Shown here piece after piece: positions 6,590-15,666 of a stretch of DNA of 33,827 nt. The notes beneath the pieces were generated by a model. It did no database searches, was not told the origin of the DNA, and saw only the letters and a program-made list of their open reading frames with translations. Both the position numbers and the translations under genes were made by a program. This DNA is from a virus, in the IMG/VR virus record IMGVR_UViG_3300042526_000622, positions 1 through 33,827 of that record, one strand, 5' to 3'. The first letter of the stretch is position 1, and every line of letters begins with the position of its first letter.

Positions 6590-8488
6590 TTAGCTTGGGG
6601 GTGGTGGAATAGATGTTAGGCTGGTGATGTAAGCATCCGGATGAAATGATGTAATGTAATAAAAGTAGTTCTTGTAAAAATTATATGGTTGATAACTGGT
6701 GCCAACAGGTTGTCTTTTTATAGCTGATTCATAAGACGAATAAAATAAATCCATGCTCCTGTTTTTCTCTTTCAGTCTGAAATAGGGTGGTGGTGGTGGG
6801 CTAAAATAAACATAGGCGTTATTGCCATACCAGTTTGTCGTTGCATTGGTAACAGTAACTGAAATAACCTGCCCTTCAAATTCACCTTCCCCTAAAGTGG
6901 CAACACAAATGGCATTAGAATTGACAACAACAACAGTCGGTGGAGTTATATAACCAGATCCACGACCACCTACTAAAGACACACCAATAACATGGCCTTC
7001 AAGGTCGAAAATCGGATTTCCCGCAGCGGTCCCAGTCAGTATTACTTTAGCTCTAGAATCTATGAATGGTTTCCCGTGTGCTAACCCTGAGAATATCCCC
7101 CCAAAACCAGCCCCTGCTTCAGATAAACTGCCAACAAATGGTCCTCTTTCTTCAATGTCATTTGTAAAATAAAGTGGTGGGGTGCGTGCGCCAAAATAGT
7201 ATGGACCTTGGTTTGTTATGGTGTCATAAAATAGCCCATCGCCACTCTCGGAAATTTGAGAATTAATACCTCCCTGCCCAAAACCTATACCCATTCGATT
7301 TGGATTAAATGGGTTGTATGCTGCTGCTACTGGGTAAAAATTAAAGGGTATGTAGTATCGACCTTTTATTAAGTAATGATCTTTTATGTCAGAATAATAA
7401 GCCCCAAGGATTGAATCGTAGTTCAAGGCTTCTGCTATGTTGCCCAGTGGTATGTTTCCTTCAGGAGTTACAAAAACTGCATCGGGCATATTAAGGTAGA
7501 GAGTGCTAGGCATGGTAACATTTGCAGCACTTCTAGAAACTGAAACCGTATGCGGAATCGGTAGACCTGCTGGAGTTTCATAATAACCCATAACGCTAGG
7601 TCCAAAATAATCAGCGTCCATATTATTCAATATCGTGCAGGTTCCATCATAATCAAATTCATCTTTATGAACCCATTCAGAATAATATTCCTGAAGTGTT
7701 TTCAAACCTCCTCCATCCGCTGGCATATTCCCTGGAGTTAAAGCCCAAACAGTGCATAGAACCTTTATCCGTATATTCCCAGTCGCTAAACCATTAACAA
7801 CCTGATGATCTGTCATCATTTCCCAAGCAATGGTATACATTTGGTTGACAGTTTCGTAACGACTAGGGCCAGCATAAATGTTGGTCTGCATCCTTGTGAT
7901 TGGAACATAGGGTTTGTTCCTGCTTTTGTAGGCAAGGTTTGCTGGTTGATACCCCAAGGGTGGTACCCAATTAGGTACCGAGTTCATAACCTTGTAAGTT
8001 GCTAAATAATAATCACCTGAATCATCTTCTGAGCCAGTATCCAAGGTTAAAAACTCTGGGATGTTGGTGTTTAATTCTGCTTTTGGTGGACAACAGAACA
8101 TATCCTGAACATTCGTAGCTGCTCTTTCTATGCAGGGAAAGGTGGTGTACTTGTAATCAACTGTCCATGCCTCACAAGTGACAAATCCTTCTAGATTCTC
8201 AGTGGTAAAATCAAATGGGTTATTGTTATCAATATCGTCTGTAGACAAAAAAAGAAGGTTTGGGTTTGATCCCCCTAATTGCCTCTGAAGATAATAGATC
8301 CTATTATTCTCTAAACCAATTGGAAGATTGCCCTTTAAAAATACACGATAGGTAAACAGTTCGTATTCAGGAAGTCGGACTGGAACATTCTGGCCAGATC
8401 CCCAATCGATTATATCTGTGGTAGGGTTAATGTAAGCTCGTAAAATAATCACCCTTGACTGCCTGTCAATGTTGGTCCCAAATTCCAT
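6590..8488 (-). CDS. Large distal tail/baseplate protein, unrecognised
   Basis: A 632-residue protein rich in Tyr, Asn, Pro and Gly, as is usual in virion structural proteins. Around residues 510-525 it has GGRGSGYITPPTVVVV, a short repeat type (G-x-GY-x-x-PP) common in fibre and baseplate proteins. A stretch of prolines follows near residue 575. No enzyme motif was seen. It is coupled to the upstream coiled-coil protein by a one-base start/stop overlap (TAATG). Its position, four genes after the tape measure, fits a tail-tip or central fibre component, but I cannot assign it to a family. Confidence 0.75.
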   Translation of the reverse strand: MEFGTNIDRQSRVIILRAYINPTTDIIDWGSGQNVPVRLPEYELFTYRVFLKGNLPIGLENNRIYYLQRQLGGSNPNLLFLSTDDIDNNNPFDFTTENLEGFVTCEAWTVDYKYTTFPCIERAATNVQDMFCCPPKAELNTNIPEFLTLDTGSEDDSGDYYLATYKVMNSVPNWVPPLGYQPANLAYKSRNKPYVPITRMQTNIYAGPSRYETVNQMYTIAWEMMTDHQVVNGLATGNIRIKVLCTVWALTPGNMPADGGGLKTLQEYYSEWVHKDEFDYDGTCTILNNMDADYFGPSVMGYYETPAGLPIPHTVSVSRSAANVTMPSTLYLNMPDAVFVTPEGNIPLGNIAEALNYDSILGAYYSDIKDHYLIKGRYYIPFNFYPVAAAYNPFNPNRMGIGFGQGGINSQISESGDGLFYDTITNQGPYYFGARTPPLYFTNDIEERGPFVGSLSEAGAGFGGIFSGLAHGKPFIDSRAKVILTGTAAGNPIFDLEGHVIGVSLVGGRGSGYITPPTVVVVNSNAICVATLGEGEFEGQVISVTVTNATTNWYGNNAYVYFSPPPPPYFRLKEKNRSMDLFYSSYESAIKRQPVGTSYQPYNFYKNYFYYITSFHPDAYITSLTSIPPPPS

Positions 8489-9381
8489 TATGGGTTCTCC
8501 AGTGCTGCTAGCCTGGATTCAAAGTCGGTAGCATTTGCCTGCAATGTAGTAACATTGCTCTCAATGGCAGTAACCCTTGTAGCAAGTGAATTAGATAAAG
8601 TAACCACTGATGCTACTGCTGCATCTATGCCTGTTAATCTTGAATTAATAGTAACTACATTAGCTTTAAGTGTTACTATGTCTGCCTTAATCGTTGATAT
8701 GTCCGCTTCTAAGGTTCCTGCATTAAGCCCAAACTCTAAACCAGTGGCAGAAGAATTAACCTTAACCACTCTGTTTTGCTGCCCTGAATAGGAAACAGGT
8801 ATCACATCCGATAGCCCAAGGAACTGCCTTATCACTGCGGTATCGTAGTCTTTTCCAGATAACTGAATAGTTTGCACCTCAATTCCTGTTGGGGTACATA
8901 TCACATCACTGACTACTTCTATAACCGCATTTCCACTGGGGGTTATATTGGGGTTAGCTGGTTTTCCTATCATGACTCTTGGCCGTTCGCTAGAATCATA
9001 TTCAAAAATAACCCCTAGATAAAACCCTGCAAAAACAGATGGGGCAGATTCAGATCCAATCCTAGGAGTAAAAGTTGTGCAGGTGATGCCGCCATTTATA
9101 TATCCGGCAGTATCGGATTTACCCCACTGCAGAGAACCGTTACTATCTTTACCAATGTTGAGAGGGTAACAGGTCGTTGCTCCTGGTATTTGCCAAGCTG
9201 GTGGGTTTCCAGATAATGTACAAGTAACATTGGCAGGAACATAAGCCCACATAAAAGCAGGGCTATGATCCAAAGGGATAGTATCATCTATCTCGGAATT
9301 GTAGCTACCATCCTTGGACTTCTTCAGGAGTCTTAGAAGTTGCTTTGCAGTTTCAAATTCAAACGCTACTGGATCGGGCAT
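8488..9381 (-). CDS. Tail protein with C-terminal coiled coil
   Basis: A 297-residue protein. Residues 1-200 are probably globular and beta-rich, with Cys residues in CTLSG, CYPLN, CTTFTP and VICTPTG. Residues 205-225 contain NRVVKVNSSATGLEFG, a motif frequent in phage fibre proteins just before a trimerisation region. From about residue 225 to the end there is a heptad-like coiled coil of Ile, Val and Leu (TLEADISTIKADIVTLKANV). It resembles fibre or baseplate proteins that trimerise through a helical bundle. The start overlaps the preceding stop by one base. Confidence 0.75.
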   Translation of the reverse strand: MPDPVAFEFETAKQLLRLLKKSKDGSYNSEIDDTIPLDHSPAFMWAYVPANVTCTLSGNPPAWQIPGATTCYPLNIGKDSNGSLQWGKSDTAGYINGGITCTTFTPRIGSESAPSVFAGFYLGVIFEYDSSERPRVMIGKPANPNITPSGNAVIEVVSDVICTPTGIEVQTIQLSGKDYDTAVIRQFLGLSDVIPVSYSGQQNRVVKVNSSATGLEFGLNAGTLEADISTIKADIVTLKANVVTINSRLTGIDAAVASVVTLSNSLATRVTAIESNVTTLQANATDFESRLAALENP

Positions 9382-10361
9382 TAGAAGAATCCTAGTCCTG
9401 GTAAAGTTGCAAAGTTGATAGTTCCGTAAATTTCAGATGATGTAAATTGACGATAACTGCTAGAACCTACATTCGCTTTTTTCCCAAGTCCATTAAGCTT
9501 TACTGGTGTGGTGACTTTTTGCCCACCCTCAAAAATTGGGGCCATCTCTCCATCATCTTTCCTGAACCTATACCCCATATCAAGTATGTACATATCCCAC
9601 CCAATCACAGTGGTGTTATCTATTGGGCTAACACTGGTGTTGATTTCAATTTCATAGGTTAATCGCCAGTATTGAAAGCTACCTTCTAGCAATAGTTCGG
9701 TGTTGATATTCTTAATCTTTCCAGTCTTAGCTGGGATCGATAACACACACCCAGTGCCTGTGGTAAATGTCACACTGGTGGAATTAACTTTTCCTATATA
9801 GGTGGCTAGGGTGTAGCTGTTGATGCTCTTAACATTGCATCCAATCGAAAACACTGGCCTAAACTTTTCCACTGTGATGGGTGGAACAAAAGGATCACCT
9901 GCACTGTTGTTAATGTTCGGCACTATGTAAGGGAATGAAACAAAGTTCACTTTAAAATCGGGTGGTCTTAGGGTGGGGTTTGCTTCCCTATCTGCTGGTT
10001 TCTGTCCAGTCTGCTGGGTTTCCACTTGGGGTGGTGGGGTGCTGCCACCGCCAGAACCACCCGAGTTGCTGGAGGCTGCATCTGGGTTGCTTGAATATTC
10101 AATCGTAACTTTCCAAGTTTGCGGGTCATCCTGTTCAGGGCTGATGTTTACATTCTGAGCGTATGAATCATCATCCCCAGGGAAAAGATCCCCAATTTGT
10201 GGGCAGTTCGGATGCCCATAAATGGCATCATAAATATTAATATCCGTCTGCTCTAAAGTATTAGTATGAACAATGAAAGACCGCGAAAAAGTATTCTGGT
10301 AGCTCTTATCCAGAGTTCCTTTTCGCTCCTGCCATAGTTCTTCAAATAGATCAATAGCCAT
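9381..10361 (-). CDS. Distal tail protein with Gly/Ser/Pro hinge
   Basis: A 326-residue protein located directly after the tape measure, where distal tail or tail-tip proteins normally lie. The N-terminal region (1-95) is followed by a flexible hinge (SSNSGGSGGGSTPPP, about residues 98-112). A beta-rich region of about 200 residues completes it and ends LPGLGFF. No family was recognised with confidence. The two-domain arrangement with a flexible linker suits a baseplate hub or tail-associated protein. An AGGAAT lies upstream of the ATG of the preceding spacing, and the downstream gene is coupled by one base. Confidence 0.75.
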   Translation of the reverse strand: MAIDLFEELWQERKGTLDKSYQNTFSRSFIVHTNTLEQTDINIYDAIYGHPNCPQIGDLFPGDDDSYAQNVNISPEQDDPQTWKVTIEYSSNPDAASSNSGGSGGGSTPPPQVETQQTGQKPADREANPTLRPPDFKVNFVSFPYIVPNINNSAGDPFVPPITVEKFRPVFSIGCNVKSINSYTLATYIGKVNSTSVTFTTGTGCVLSIPAKTGKIKNINTELLLEGSFQYWRLTYEIEINTSVSPIDNTTVIGWDMYILDMGYRFRKDDGEMAPIFEGGQKVTTPVKLNGLGKKANVGSSSYRQFTSSEIYGTINFATLPGLGFF

Positions 10362-10369
10362 GATGATTC

Positions 10370-13300
10370 CTAAGGGTTAAGGGCTACTGCAATGGCTTGT
10401 GGTCTTGGCATTGCTGCGGGTAGATTCTTAATGGCTGCAGCAATCTCTCTAGCAGCTTCTAACTGTTGGGCTTCTACCTCTGCAGCAGCTTCCATCAGTT
10501 GCCTAATTTCTTCCTGGACATTTTTGCCTTTGCCCATCTCATCAACCTTGACCTGAAATTCTGCAGCCGATCCAGCTTGCACTGCACTAGCAAATTGCTG
10601 TGGACCGCCTAGGCCAGTGGCATCTTTGAGCTTCTTGATAGCTGCAGCAGAACCGATTGCAAAGGCTTTAAGTCCGTTTGGCCCTTGTGTTGGGTCTAGA
10701 AGTGCGCTAAGTTTCTTTAATTCATTCTGATAGATCTGTAATGGTGTCAGGTTATCTGCTAAGAACTTTTCCCACTTGGGTGGTTCCTTCCTATTGATCT
10801 CATCATTTAGATCCTTAAAAGCATCATTTAAATTTTTGACTTTTGGTTCCAGCTTCTCCAGAACATTATCTAGTAAAGGGAATTTATCCGAGCTTTTTTT
10901 ATCTCGATTGTCATCAAATATTTTTGTAATCTCTTGGTTGAAGTTCCTTAATCGGCCAACCTTTTCACTCCATTCTTTTGCACCCACATTATTCTGAATT
11001 GCGTTAACATTAGCCTTGTAAAAATCAATTAGTTCCCTTAGCTCGCTTTTAGGCTTTTCCATTTGATTTGGATCCATCAAATTCTTAGGTGGTCCAAATT
11101 CAAGGGGCTTTGCTGCCTCTCTTTTTAAAATATCTAGCTTGTTAATCTGATCATTGAAAAACTTTTCTGTCTTATCAGTTTTGATAGGTACAAATGGTGG
11201 GAATGGTTGGTGAATTACAGGGTTGTTTTTTTCAAGAAGATCAAGGCCAGGCGTATCTTTGCCCAATGGCTTGAATTTTATAACCGCATCAACCACCCTA
11301 GGCTTAAAGTTTTTAATAGTATCAATCAGCTCATTAAAGCTGTTAATAATTTCAGTGAGTCCAATTATAACTAGTTTAACTGTTTCTAAAAGGGAGGAAC
11401 CAAAGTCTATTGCAGCCATCTTTGCGCTTTTCATAATATCTTCAACATTAAATTCTTCCGCTTTACCTACCCAACCTTTAAAGAAATCCTCCACCGAATT
11501 TCCAATGATCTTAAACACACTTGAAACGAATACACCAAACTTTAAAAAGTAGGGTTTCAACTCATCCAATTTGTTTCCTATGCTCTTAAAAGTTTGGGTG
11601 ATCGTGTCCGAAAGTTTAACCAGGCTAAAGCCTTCAACAAAGTAACCACCTATCTTCTGGAACAAAGCTAGGATGTTATTGCTGGCAGTCTGCCAAATAC
11701 CATAAAAGCTATTCGCTGTTTTCGCAAATCCTTCAATGTGCTTGGGATCATTGGCTAGCATAGCAATTGCTGATGATGCTTCAGCCACTGACACAGTACC
11801 AGCAGCTACAGCAGCTTTGGCCTCTGCTTCAGAAATCTGCATCCTCATAGCTAGTACGCTGTAAGCGTTCACACCCTCTTCAGCTAACTTGTCCAGGGCT
11901 GCAGTGGTGGCTTGACCTTCACTGGCCATATCGCCAATCTTATCCACGATCAAAGCCATGATCTTTTCAGGATTTCCAAGGGCTATGCCAAGCTTGTTAA
12001 ATTGACCAGTTAACACCTGCACAGAATTTGCATCAAACTTCAGAGCAGCCAATCGGGTGGCATGTTCGGCCAAGGTGTCAAAGCTCGCACTGGGTCCAGA
12101 TTTCATGATGTCTTGCAAACCTTGGGCCATGCCTGAAACACCAGTCAATGAACCTAGCCGGATATCCACTTGCTGGAATTTAGCACCCGCATCAATGATG
12201 TCTGTCCCTAGTTTCCCTACTGCGCCAATGACATTACCTACACTGGTGAACATGCGGTCAAAGACTGCGGTGAAAAAACCTATGCCTAGCATATCGGTGA
12301 TTTTCATGCCACCACCAGATGCTGCACCCTTGGTGGGCGACTTAACCTTTTCCTTGGCTGTCTGACCCCTACCCGCTGCAGCATTGATCTTTTGTTCTGC
12401 ATCTGCCAGTTTCTTTTCAGCCTTTTCTAATGCGGATAGTTCCTGTGCCAACTTAGCAGCAGCACCACTATCAATCATCATCTGCCTAGCTTGCTGATCT
12501 AGTTTCTTATTGAGGATGTCCGTTTCTGCAGACATCTTTTTAGCATTCAATACAAATGCTGCGGTGTTTTTATTCTCTGGAATTGGTGGTGGTTTGATCG
12601 GTAGTGGTGGGGGAATTCCCCTAGCCTTATTCTCTGCAGCAATTAATTTCTGCTCGATCTGCTCCAACCTGACCATTTCATCGTGAAGCTTTTTAGTAGC
12701 CCCTGAATCAATGTTCATTTGCCTTGCTTGCAGTTCCAAAGCCTTGGTTGCTAAGTCTGTCTTAGACTTCAGGTTAATTTGTTCCTGGACAAACTCAGGG
12801 GTATTACTATCCACCTTGGGTGGTTCTACCACTGCGGGTGGTTCGATGATTGGAACTGGTTGATTGATACCCTTTACCTTATCTTCAGCTAATGCCAAAG
12901 CTTTTTCTTGCGCTTCAAGTTTTACTAACTCATCATGAAGCCTTTTAGTTTCTCCACTATCTAACATCATTTGCTTAGCTTGCAGTTCTAACTTCCGAGC
13001 ATTGATGTCTAGTTCTGCATTCAATGTTTTAGTAGATGCTGCATAACCTATTGCCTGATCATCCAAAGCAAGCATCGATGCAACCACATTCTTATTTTCT
13101 AGGGCTAGTAGCTTTTGCTTCTGGGTGTTTAACTCGATCAATAGCGTATTGTTCTTAAATGCTGCATCATTCTTGATCAGATTGTTTTCTAGTTCTTTAT
13201 AACCTGTGTTGAGTTTAGCAGTCTGGAATTGTAATTCGTTTTCATCCTTGGCTAATAACAGGGTTGCGCCATCGAGCAAGACCATCTGATCCACTGCCAG

Positions 13301-13552
13301 CTTAGCTGCTGCAGATGTTTGCTTGAACATGGTCGCATTGATAGAACCTGATGCTGCTGCCTGTTGGAGCTGCTCAAGCGATAGCGTTACCTTTTCGGTT
13401 GCGGTGGTAACCTTATTGGCATCCATAGCTGCAGCTACACTGCTACTACCAAATGCTTGAACTTTTGTGGATGCTGTATCTAAGGAAGATGTGAAGCCTG
13501 ATAGGTCTGCTGTAACGGATAGACTGGCTCGTCCTAAGGATGTATCTGCCAT
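10370..13552 (-). CDS. Tail tape measure protein
   Basis: A 1060-residue protein, the longest in the genome and right after the G/GT chaperone genes, as expected. Residues 1-160 are helical. Residues about 176-392 contain three copies, 78-84 residues apart, of a charged helical unit centred on QA(K/R)QMxxDSG, separated by Pro-rich links (PPAVVEPPKV, PPPLPIKPPPIP). A hydrophobic segment follows (IGFFTAVFDRMFTSVGNVIG, about residue 420), then a typical tape-measure core (LAALKFDANSVQVLTGQ, MASEGQ). The protein sets tail length; at roughly 1.5 A per residue this predicts a tail near 150-160 nm. An AAGGA lies upstream of the ATG. Confidence 0.93.
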   Translation of the reverse strand: MADTSLGRASLSVTADLSGFTSSLDTASTKVQAFGSSSVAAAMDANKVTTATEKVTLSLEQLQQAAASGSINATMFKQTSAAAKLAVDQMVLLDGATLLLAKDENELQFQTAKLNTGYKELENNLIKNDAAFKNNTLLIELNTQKQKLLALENKNVVASMLALDDQAIGYAASTKTLNAELDINARKLELQAKQMMLDSGETKRLHDELVKLEAQEKALALAEDKVKGINQPVPIIEPPAVVEPPKVDSNTPEFVQEQINLKSKTDLATKALELQARQMNIDSGATKKLHDEMVRLEQIEQKLIAAENKARGIPPPLPIKPPPIPENKNTAAFVLNAKKMSAETDILNKKLDQQARQMMIDSGAAAKLAQELSALEKAEKKLADAEQKINAAAGRGQTAKEKVKSPTKGAASGGGMKITDMLGIGFFTAVFDRMFTSVGNVIGAVGKLGTDIIDAGAKFQQVDIRLGSLTGVSGMAQGLQDIMKSGPSASFDTLAEHATRLAALKFDANSVQVLTGQFNKLGIALGNPEKIMALIVDKIGDMASEGQATTAALDKLAEEGVNAYSVLAMRMQISEAEAKAAVAAGTVSVAEASSAIAMLANDPKHIEGFAKTANSFYGIWQTASNNILALFQKIGGYFVEGFSLVKLSDTITQTFKSIGNKLDELKPYFLKFGVFVSSVFKIIGNSVEDFFKGWVGKAEEFNVEDIMKSAKMAAIDFGSSLLETVKLVIIGLTEIINSFNELIDTIKNFKPRVVDAVIKFKPLGKDTPGLDLLEKNNPVIHQPFPPFVPIKTDKTEKFFNDQINKLDILKREAAKPLEFGPPKNLMDPNQMEKPKSELRELIDFYKANVNAIQNNVGAKEWSEKVGRLRNFNQEITKIFDDNRDKKSSDKFPLLDNVLEKLEPKVKNLNDAFKDLNDEINRKEPPKWEKFLADNLTPLQIYQNELKKLSALLDPTQGPNGLKAFAIGSAAAIKKLKDATGLGGPQQFASAVQAGSAAEFQVKVDEMGKGKNVQEEIRQLMEAAAEVEAQQLEAAREIAAAIKNLPAAMPRPQAIAVALNP

Positions 13553-13554
13553 GT

Positions 13555-13821
13555 CTAATTCCTTTTCTTAGTGACTAACCCGCCTAACATTGCTGCTATC
13601 ATTTCAGGTGTCTGCTTATTTTCAGATGCTTTCTGACCTAACCAATCAGGGATAAAATCAGATAGCTTGTGTTTGCTGGTGGATGTGCAAGCAACCTGAG
13701 TATGCTGAACACTACCAGCTAGGAAATCTAATCGCGCATCCCCTATGGGTTCGATCCTTGCAAATGCGACCCACTCCATGAATTCAGAATGGCTCATATC
13801 CTGCTCGATCTCGGACACCAT
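13555..13821 (-). CDS. Tail assembly chaperone, T part (made by -1 frameshift)
   Basis: The 88-residue ORF has MSHSEFMEWVAFARIEP near its start, a pattern found in the C-terminal part of GT-type tail assembly chaperones. The frame stays open upstream of its first ATG to the slippery site at 13878..13884. A -1 shift there adds LRESPSRLFLFRLAGHLKK and joins it to the G protein, giving a 224-residue fusion (117 + 107). In lambda and relatives the fusion recruits tail tube subunits to the tape measure. It is therefore probably expressed mainly as the fusion, not from its own ATG. It sits directly before the tape measure gene, with only two bases between. Confidence 0.85.
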   Translation of the reverse strand: MVSEIEQDMSHSEFMEWVAFARIEPIGDARLDFLAGSVQHTQVACTSTSKHKLSDFIPDWLGQKASENKQTPEMIAAMLGGLVTKKRN

Positions 13822-13874
13822 CTTTTTAAGATGTCCAGCCAGCCTGAATAGAAATAATCTACTCGGGCTTTCCC

Positions 13875-14228
13875 TTAGTTTTTTTCCGCATCCTCTACTG
13901 CCCCTGCTCCAATGCGATTGATTTTAAGAATCGCATCAAAGATTTTTTCTAGGATGGTTGCAGGTAACACATTCACTTCTGCGATATCCGCTTCTGTAAA
14001 TAATGCTTTTCCCTTTTCATCGCAGCACCCTTTAATAAGCATCCTTGCTCTAAGGTTGTCAGGTGTTTTATTCTTGACTCGTGCTGCGTTGAATTCGTTA
14101 TCTATTGAATCTCGCTCACCTACTGTCAGACTTCTGACCCAAACAGATCCTTCCCATTCTGGAACTAAAACTTCCTGCCTAGGCAGGTTGTCTTTTTTCG
14201 AAAGGATCTGTGATCGAGATAAAGCCAT
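13875..14228 (-). CDS. Tail assembly chaperone, G part
   Basis: A 117-residue protein with the typical start of this family: a basic N-terminus, then VLVPEWEGSVWVRSLTVGER near residues 20-40. The C-terminus is helical. A GGAG lies nine bases before the ATG. The last codons read GCG GAA AAA AAC TAA, containing a perfect A AAA AAC slippery heptamer just before the stop. The gene lies between the tail tube and tape measure genes, the conserved place for G/GT chaperones, which coat the tape measure before the tube polymerises. Confidence 0.88.
   Translation of the reverse strand: MALSRSQILSKKDNLPRQEVLVPEWEGSVWVRSLTVGERDSIDNEFNAARVKNKTPDNLRARMLIKGCCDEKGKALFTEADIAEVNVLPATILEKIFDAILKINRIGAGAVEDAEKN
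13878..13884 (-). promoter_or_regulatory. Programmed -1 ribosomal frameshift site
   Basis: On the coding strand the heptamer is A AAA AAC in exactly the X XXY YYZ register of the upstream ORF, followed at once by TAA. After a -1 slip the next codon is CTA and the frame is open for 107 codons, continuing into the T ORF. In bacteria A AAA AA(G/C)-type heptamers promote -1 slippage. A downstream stimulatory structure was not resolved. Confidence 0.88.
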
Positions 14229-14244
14229 ATTAAAAAACTCCTAG

Positions 14245-14643
14245 TTAAATATAACAAGCGCCTGAGACTTTAATCGTGAAAGATGCCTTAATCAAGTCAT
14301 CGCTCACAGCAATGGTGCTAATACCCCTAGAGGTAATAAAACCTTTGACTGCAATCGCCAAGGTGATAGGGGCAGGAATGGTAATTGTGAATGTGGTTTC
14401 TACCACAGGGCTAGCATTTGCAAGCGCATTCATGGCTGCATAATTTGCTGAAGTCAAGTTAACTTCAAAGCTCATTTCCCCTGGATCTTCCCAGCCTGCG
14501 ATAAAGGTGTGGGTTTGACCAGTGGTGGAAAGGTTGCTGGTTTGAATGGCTGAAGTTTTGCTTTGGGGTGGAGTGATGGAAATCACTTCTCCAATAGCAG
14601 TGCCAGCGGTGAGGGTAACTCCATAAGTTGATGCTACTGACAT
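14245..14643 (-). CDS. Major tail tube protein
   Basis: A 132-residue protein from the ATG at 14643, chosen because GGAGG lies nine bases upstream; a TTG five codons earlier is less likely. The sequence is Thr/Ser/Ile-rich and beta-structured (SNLSTTGQTHTFIAGWEDPG, then FEVNLTSANY), a pattern typical of siphovirus tail tube proteins. The end (VSDDLIKASFTIKVSGACYI) is beta-rich. It lies between the tail terminator and chaperone genes, the standard location. It should form the hexameric rings of the tail tube. Confidence 0.87.
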   Translation of the reverse strand: MSVASTYGVTLTAGTAIGEVISITPPQSKTSAIQTSNLSTTGQTHTFIAGWEDPGEMSFEVNLTSANYAAMNALANASPVVETTFTITIPAPITLAIAVKGFITSRGISTIAVSDDLIKASFTIKVSGACYI

Positions 14644-14647
14644 AATT

Positions 14648-15070
14648 CTAGCCTCCAAAAAAATCGGTTATTGGTTCTGTGAAACTTACCACTACATCAA
14701 TCGTTGCTCGGTGGATCCCAGTATCTTTTGCAGATTCCAGATCCCACCCCACATCCTGCGAATCCAATCTGGACTGATGGATGTAAGTGGTGTTCCAGTT
14801 CCCACGAAAACCATCTACCCTGAGTCTAATGGATTCAACTATCGATTCGCAAACCGTACGGCTTGCAGCAAAAATATCACAAGTGATTCTGGCAGTGCAT
14901 ACACCTGTTGCCCCACGCAAAGTCAACTGCCTATCCACAGATGTTTTTTCATAGACCAGAAGTGGCAGCGTTGCATTCTGCGGGCTGGCATCTGGGTAGA
15001 TCCTAGTTCCCAGCAGTGTGGTGATGCTTGTTTGGCTTGTGAGGTAAGAATAAAAATCTGCTTCAATCAT
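14648..15070 (-). CDS. Tail terminator/completion protein (DUF3168-like)
   Basis: A 140-residue protein matching the pattern of the DUF3168 family: a short helical N-terminus (FYSYLTSQTSITTLLGTRIY), then PDASPQNATLPLLVYEKTS, and later ARITCDIFA and IRLRVDGFRG. Family members cap the tail tube and join it to the head. The gene order gp10-like, DUF3168, tail tube supports the call. It overlaps its upstream neighbour by 4 bases (ATGA). Confidence 0.85.
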   Translation of the reverse strand: MIEADFYSYLTSQTSITTLLGTRIYPDASPQNATLPLLVYEKTSVDRQLTLRGATGVCTARITCDIFAASRTVCESIVESIRLRVDGFRGNWNTTYIHQSRLDSQDVGWDLESAKDTGIHRATIDVVVSFTEPITDFFGG

Positions 15071-15666
15071 TTTCGGCCTCCTGATTGCTGGATAATTTCT
15101 ATCATCTTTTCGCCAAACCTATTAAAGATCTGTGACCCAACAGCAGCAAGTGCAGGTTTCATGAATGGTTTTTTGGTTGCTCCAGGATGTCGGTAACTGC
15201 TCAGGGTTACCTGCTTTTTGGATCCTTCTTTCAATGGACCCATAAAGGTGTTTAATCGTTCTAATTTTCTTGGCTTAATTGCGTGTGAGGTTGCGCCTCT
15301 TTCAACAAGGTGGGCATATTTGTGAGGCTTTGATATAAATTTCCCTTTAACAAATATGGTGCTAATCTTAGGTCCAACAAATCCGACGATTCTTTTCTTT
15401 ACACCCCTGCCATATTTCTTAGTTTTTAGTCCGATGGATTTTCTGAGAAGTCCTAATCTACCTTGTTTATTCTTGTTGCTTCTTTGCCTTGGTGCATTGG
15501 CCTTCACTTGTTTCTGCAAGGGCTGTAGGGCATAGCGCATAGCCGAAACCAACTTGGTATCAGACTTGCCACCAGTTAAATCTTTAAAGGTCTGCAATAG
15601 GGCATCTAATCCACCAATGGAAACCTTGCCCTTTTTAATCAGATTGGATCGATCTAGTTTGCTCAT
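15067..15666 (-). CDS. HK97 gp10-like head-tail junction protein
   Basis: A 199-residue, strongly basic protein. It begins with a Lys-rich segment and GGLDALLQTFKDL, then ALQPLQKQVKANAP and, near the end, a YAHLVERGATSH motif and KKPFMKPALAA. These are hallmarks of the HK97 gp10 family, which act at the head-tail interface. The middle (residues 66-110) is unusually rich in Lys and Arg. It is coupled to both neighbours by start/stop overlaps (TAATG upstream, ATGA downstream). Confidence 0.87.
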   Translation of the reverse strand: MSKLDRSNLIKKGKVSIGGLDALLQTFKDLTGGKSDTKLVSAMRYALQPLQKQVKANAPRQRSNKNKQGRLGLLRKSIGLKTKKYGRGVKKRIVGFVGPKISTIFVKGKFISKPHKYAHLVERGATSHAIKPRKLERLNTFMGPLKEGSKKQVTLSSYRHPGATKKPFMKPALAAVGSQIFNRFGEKMIEIIQQSGGRK

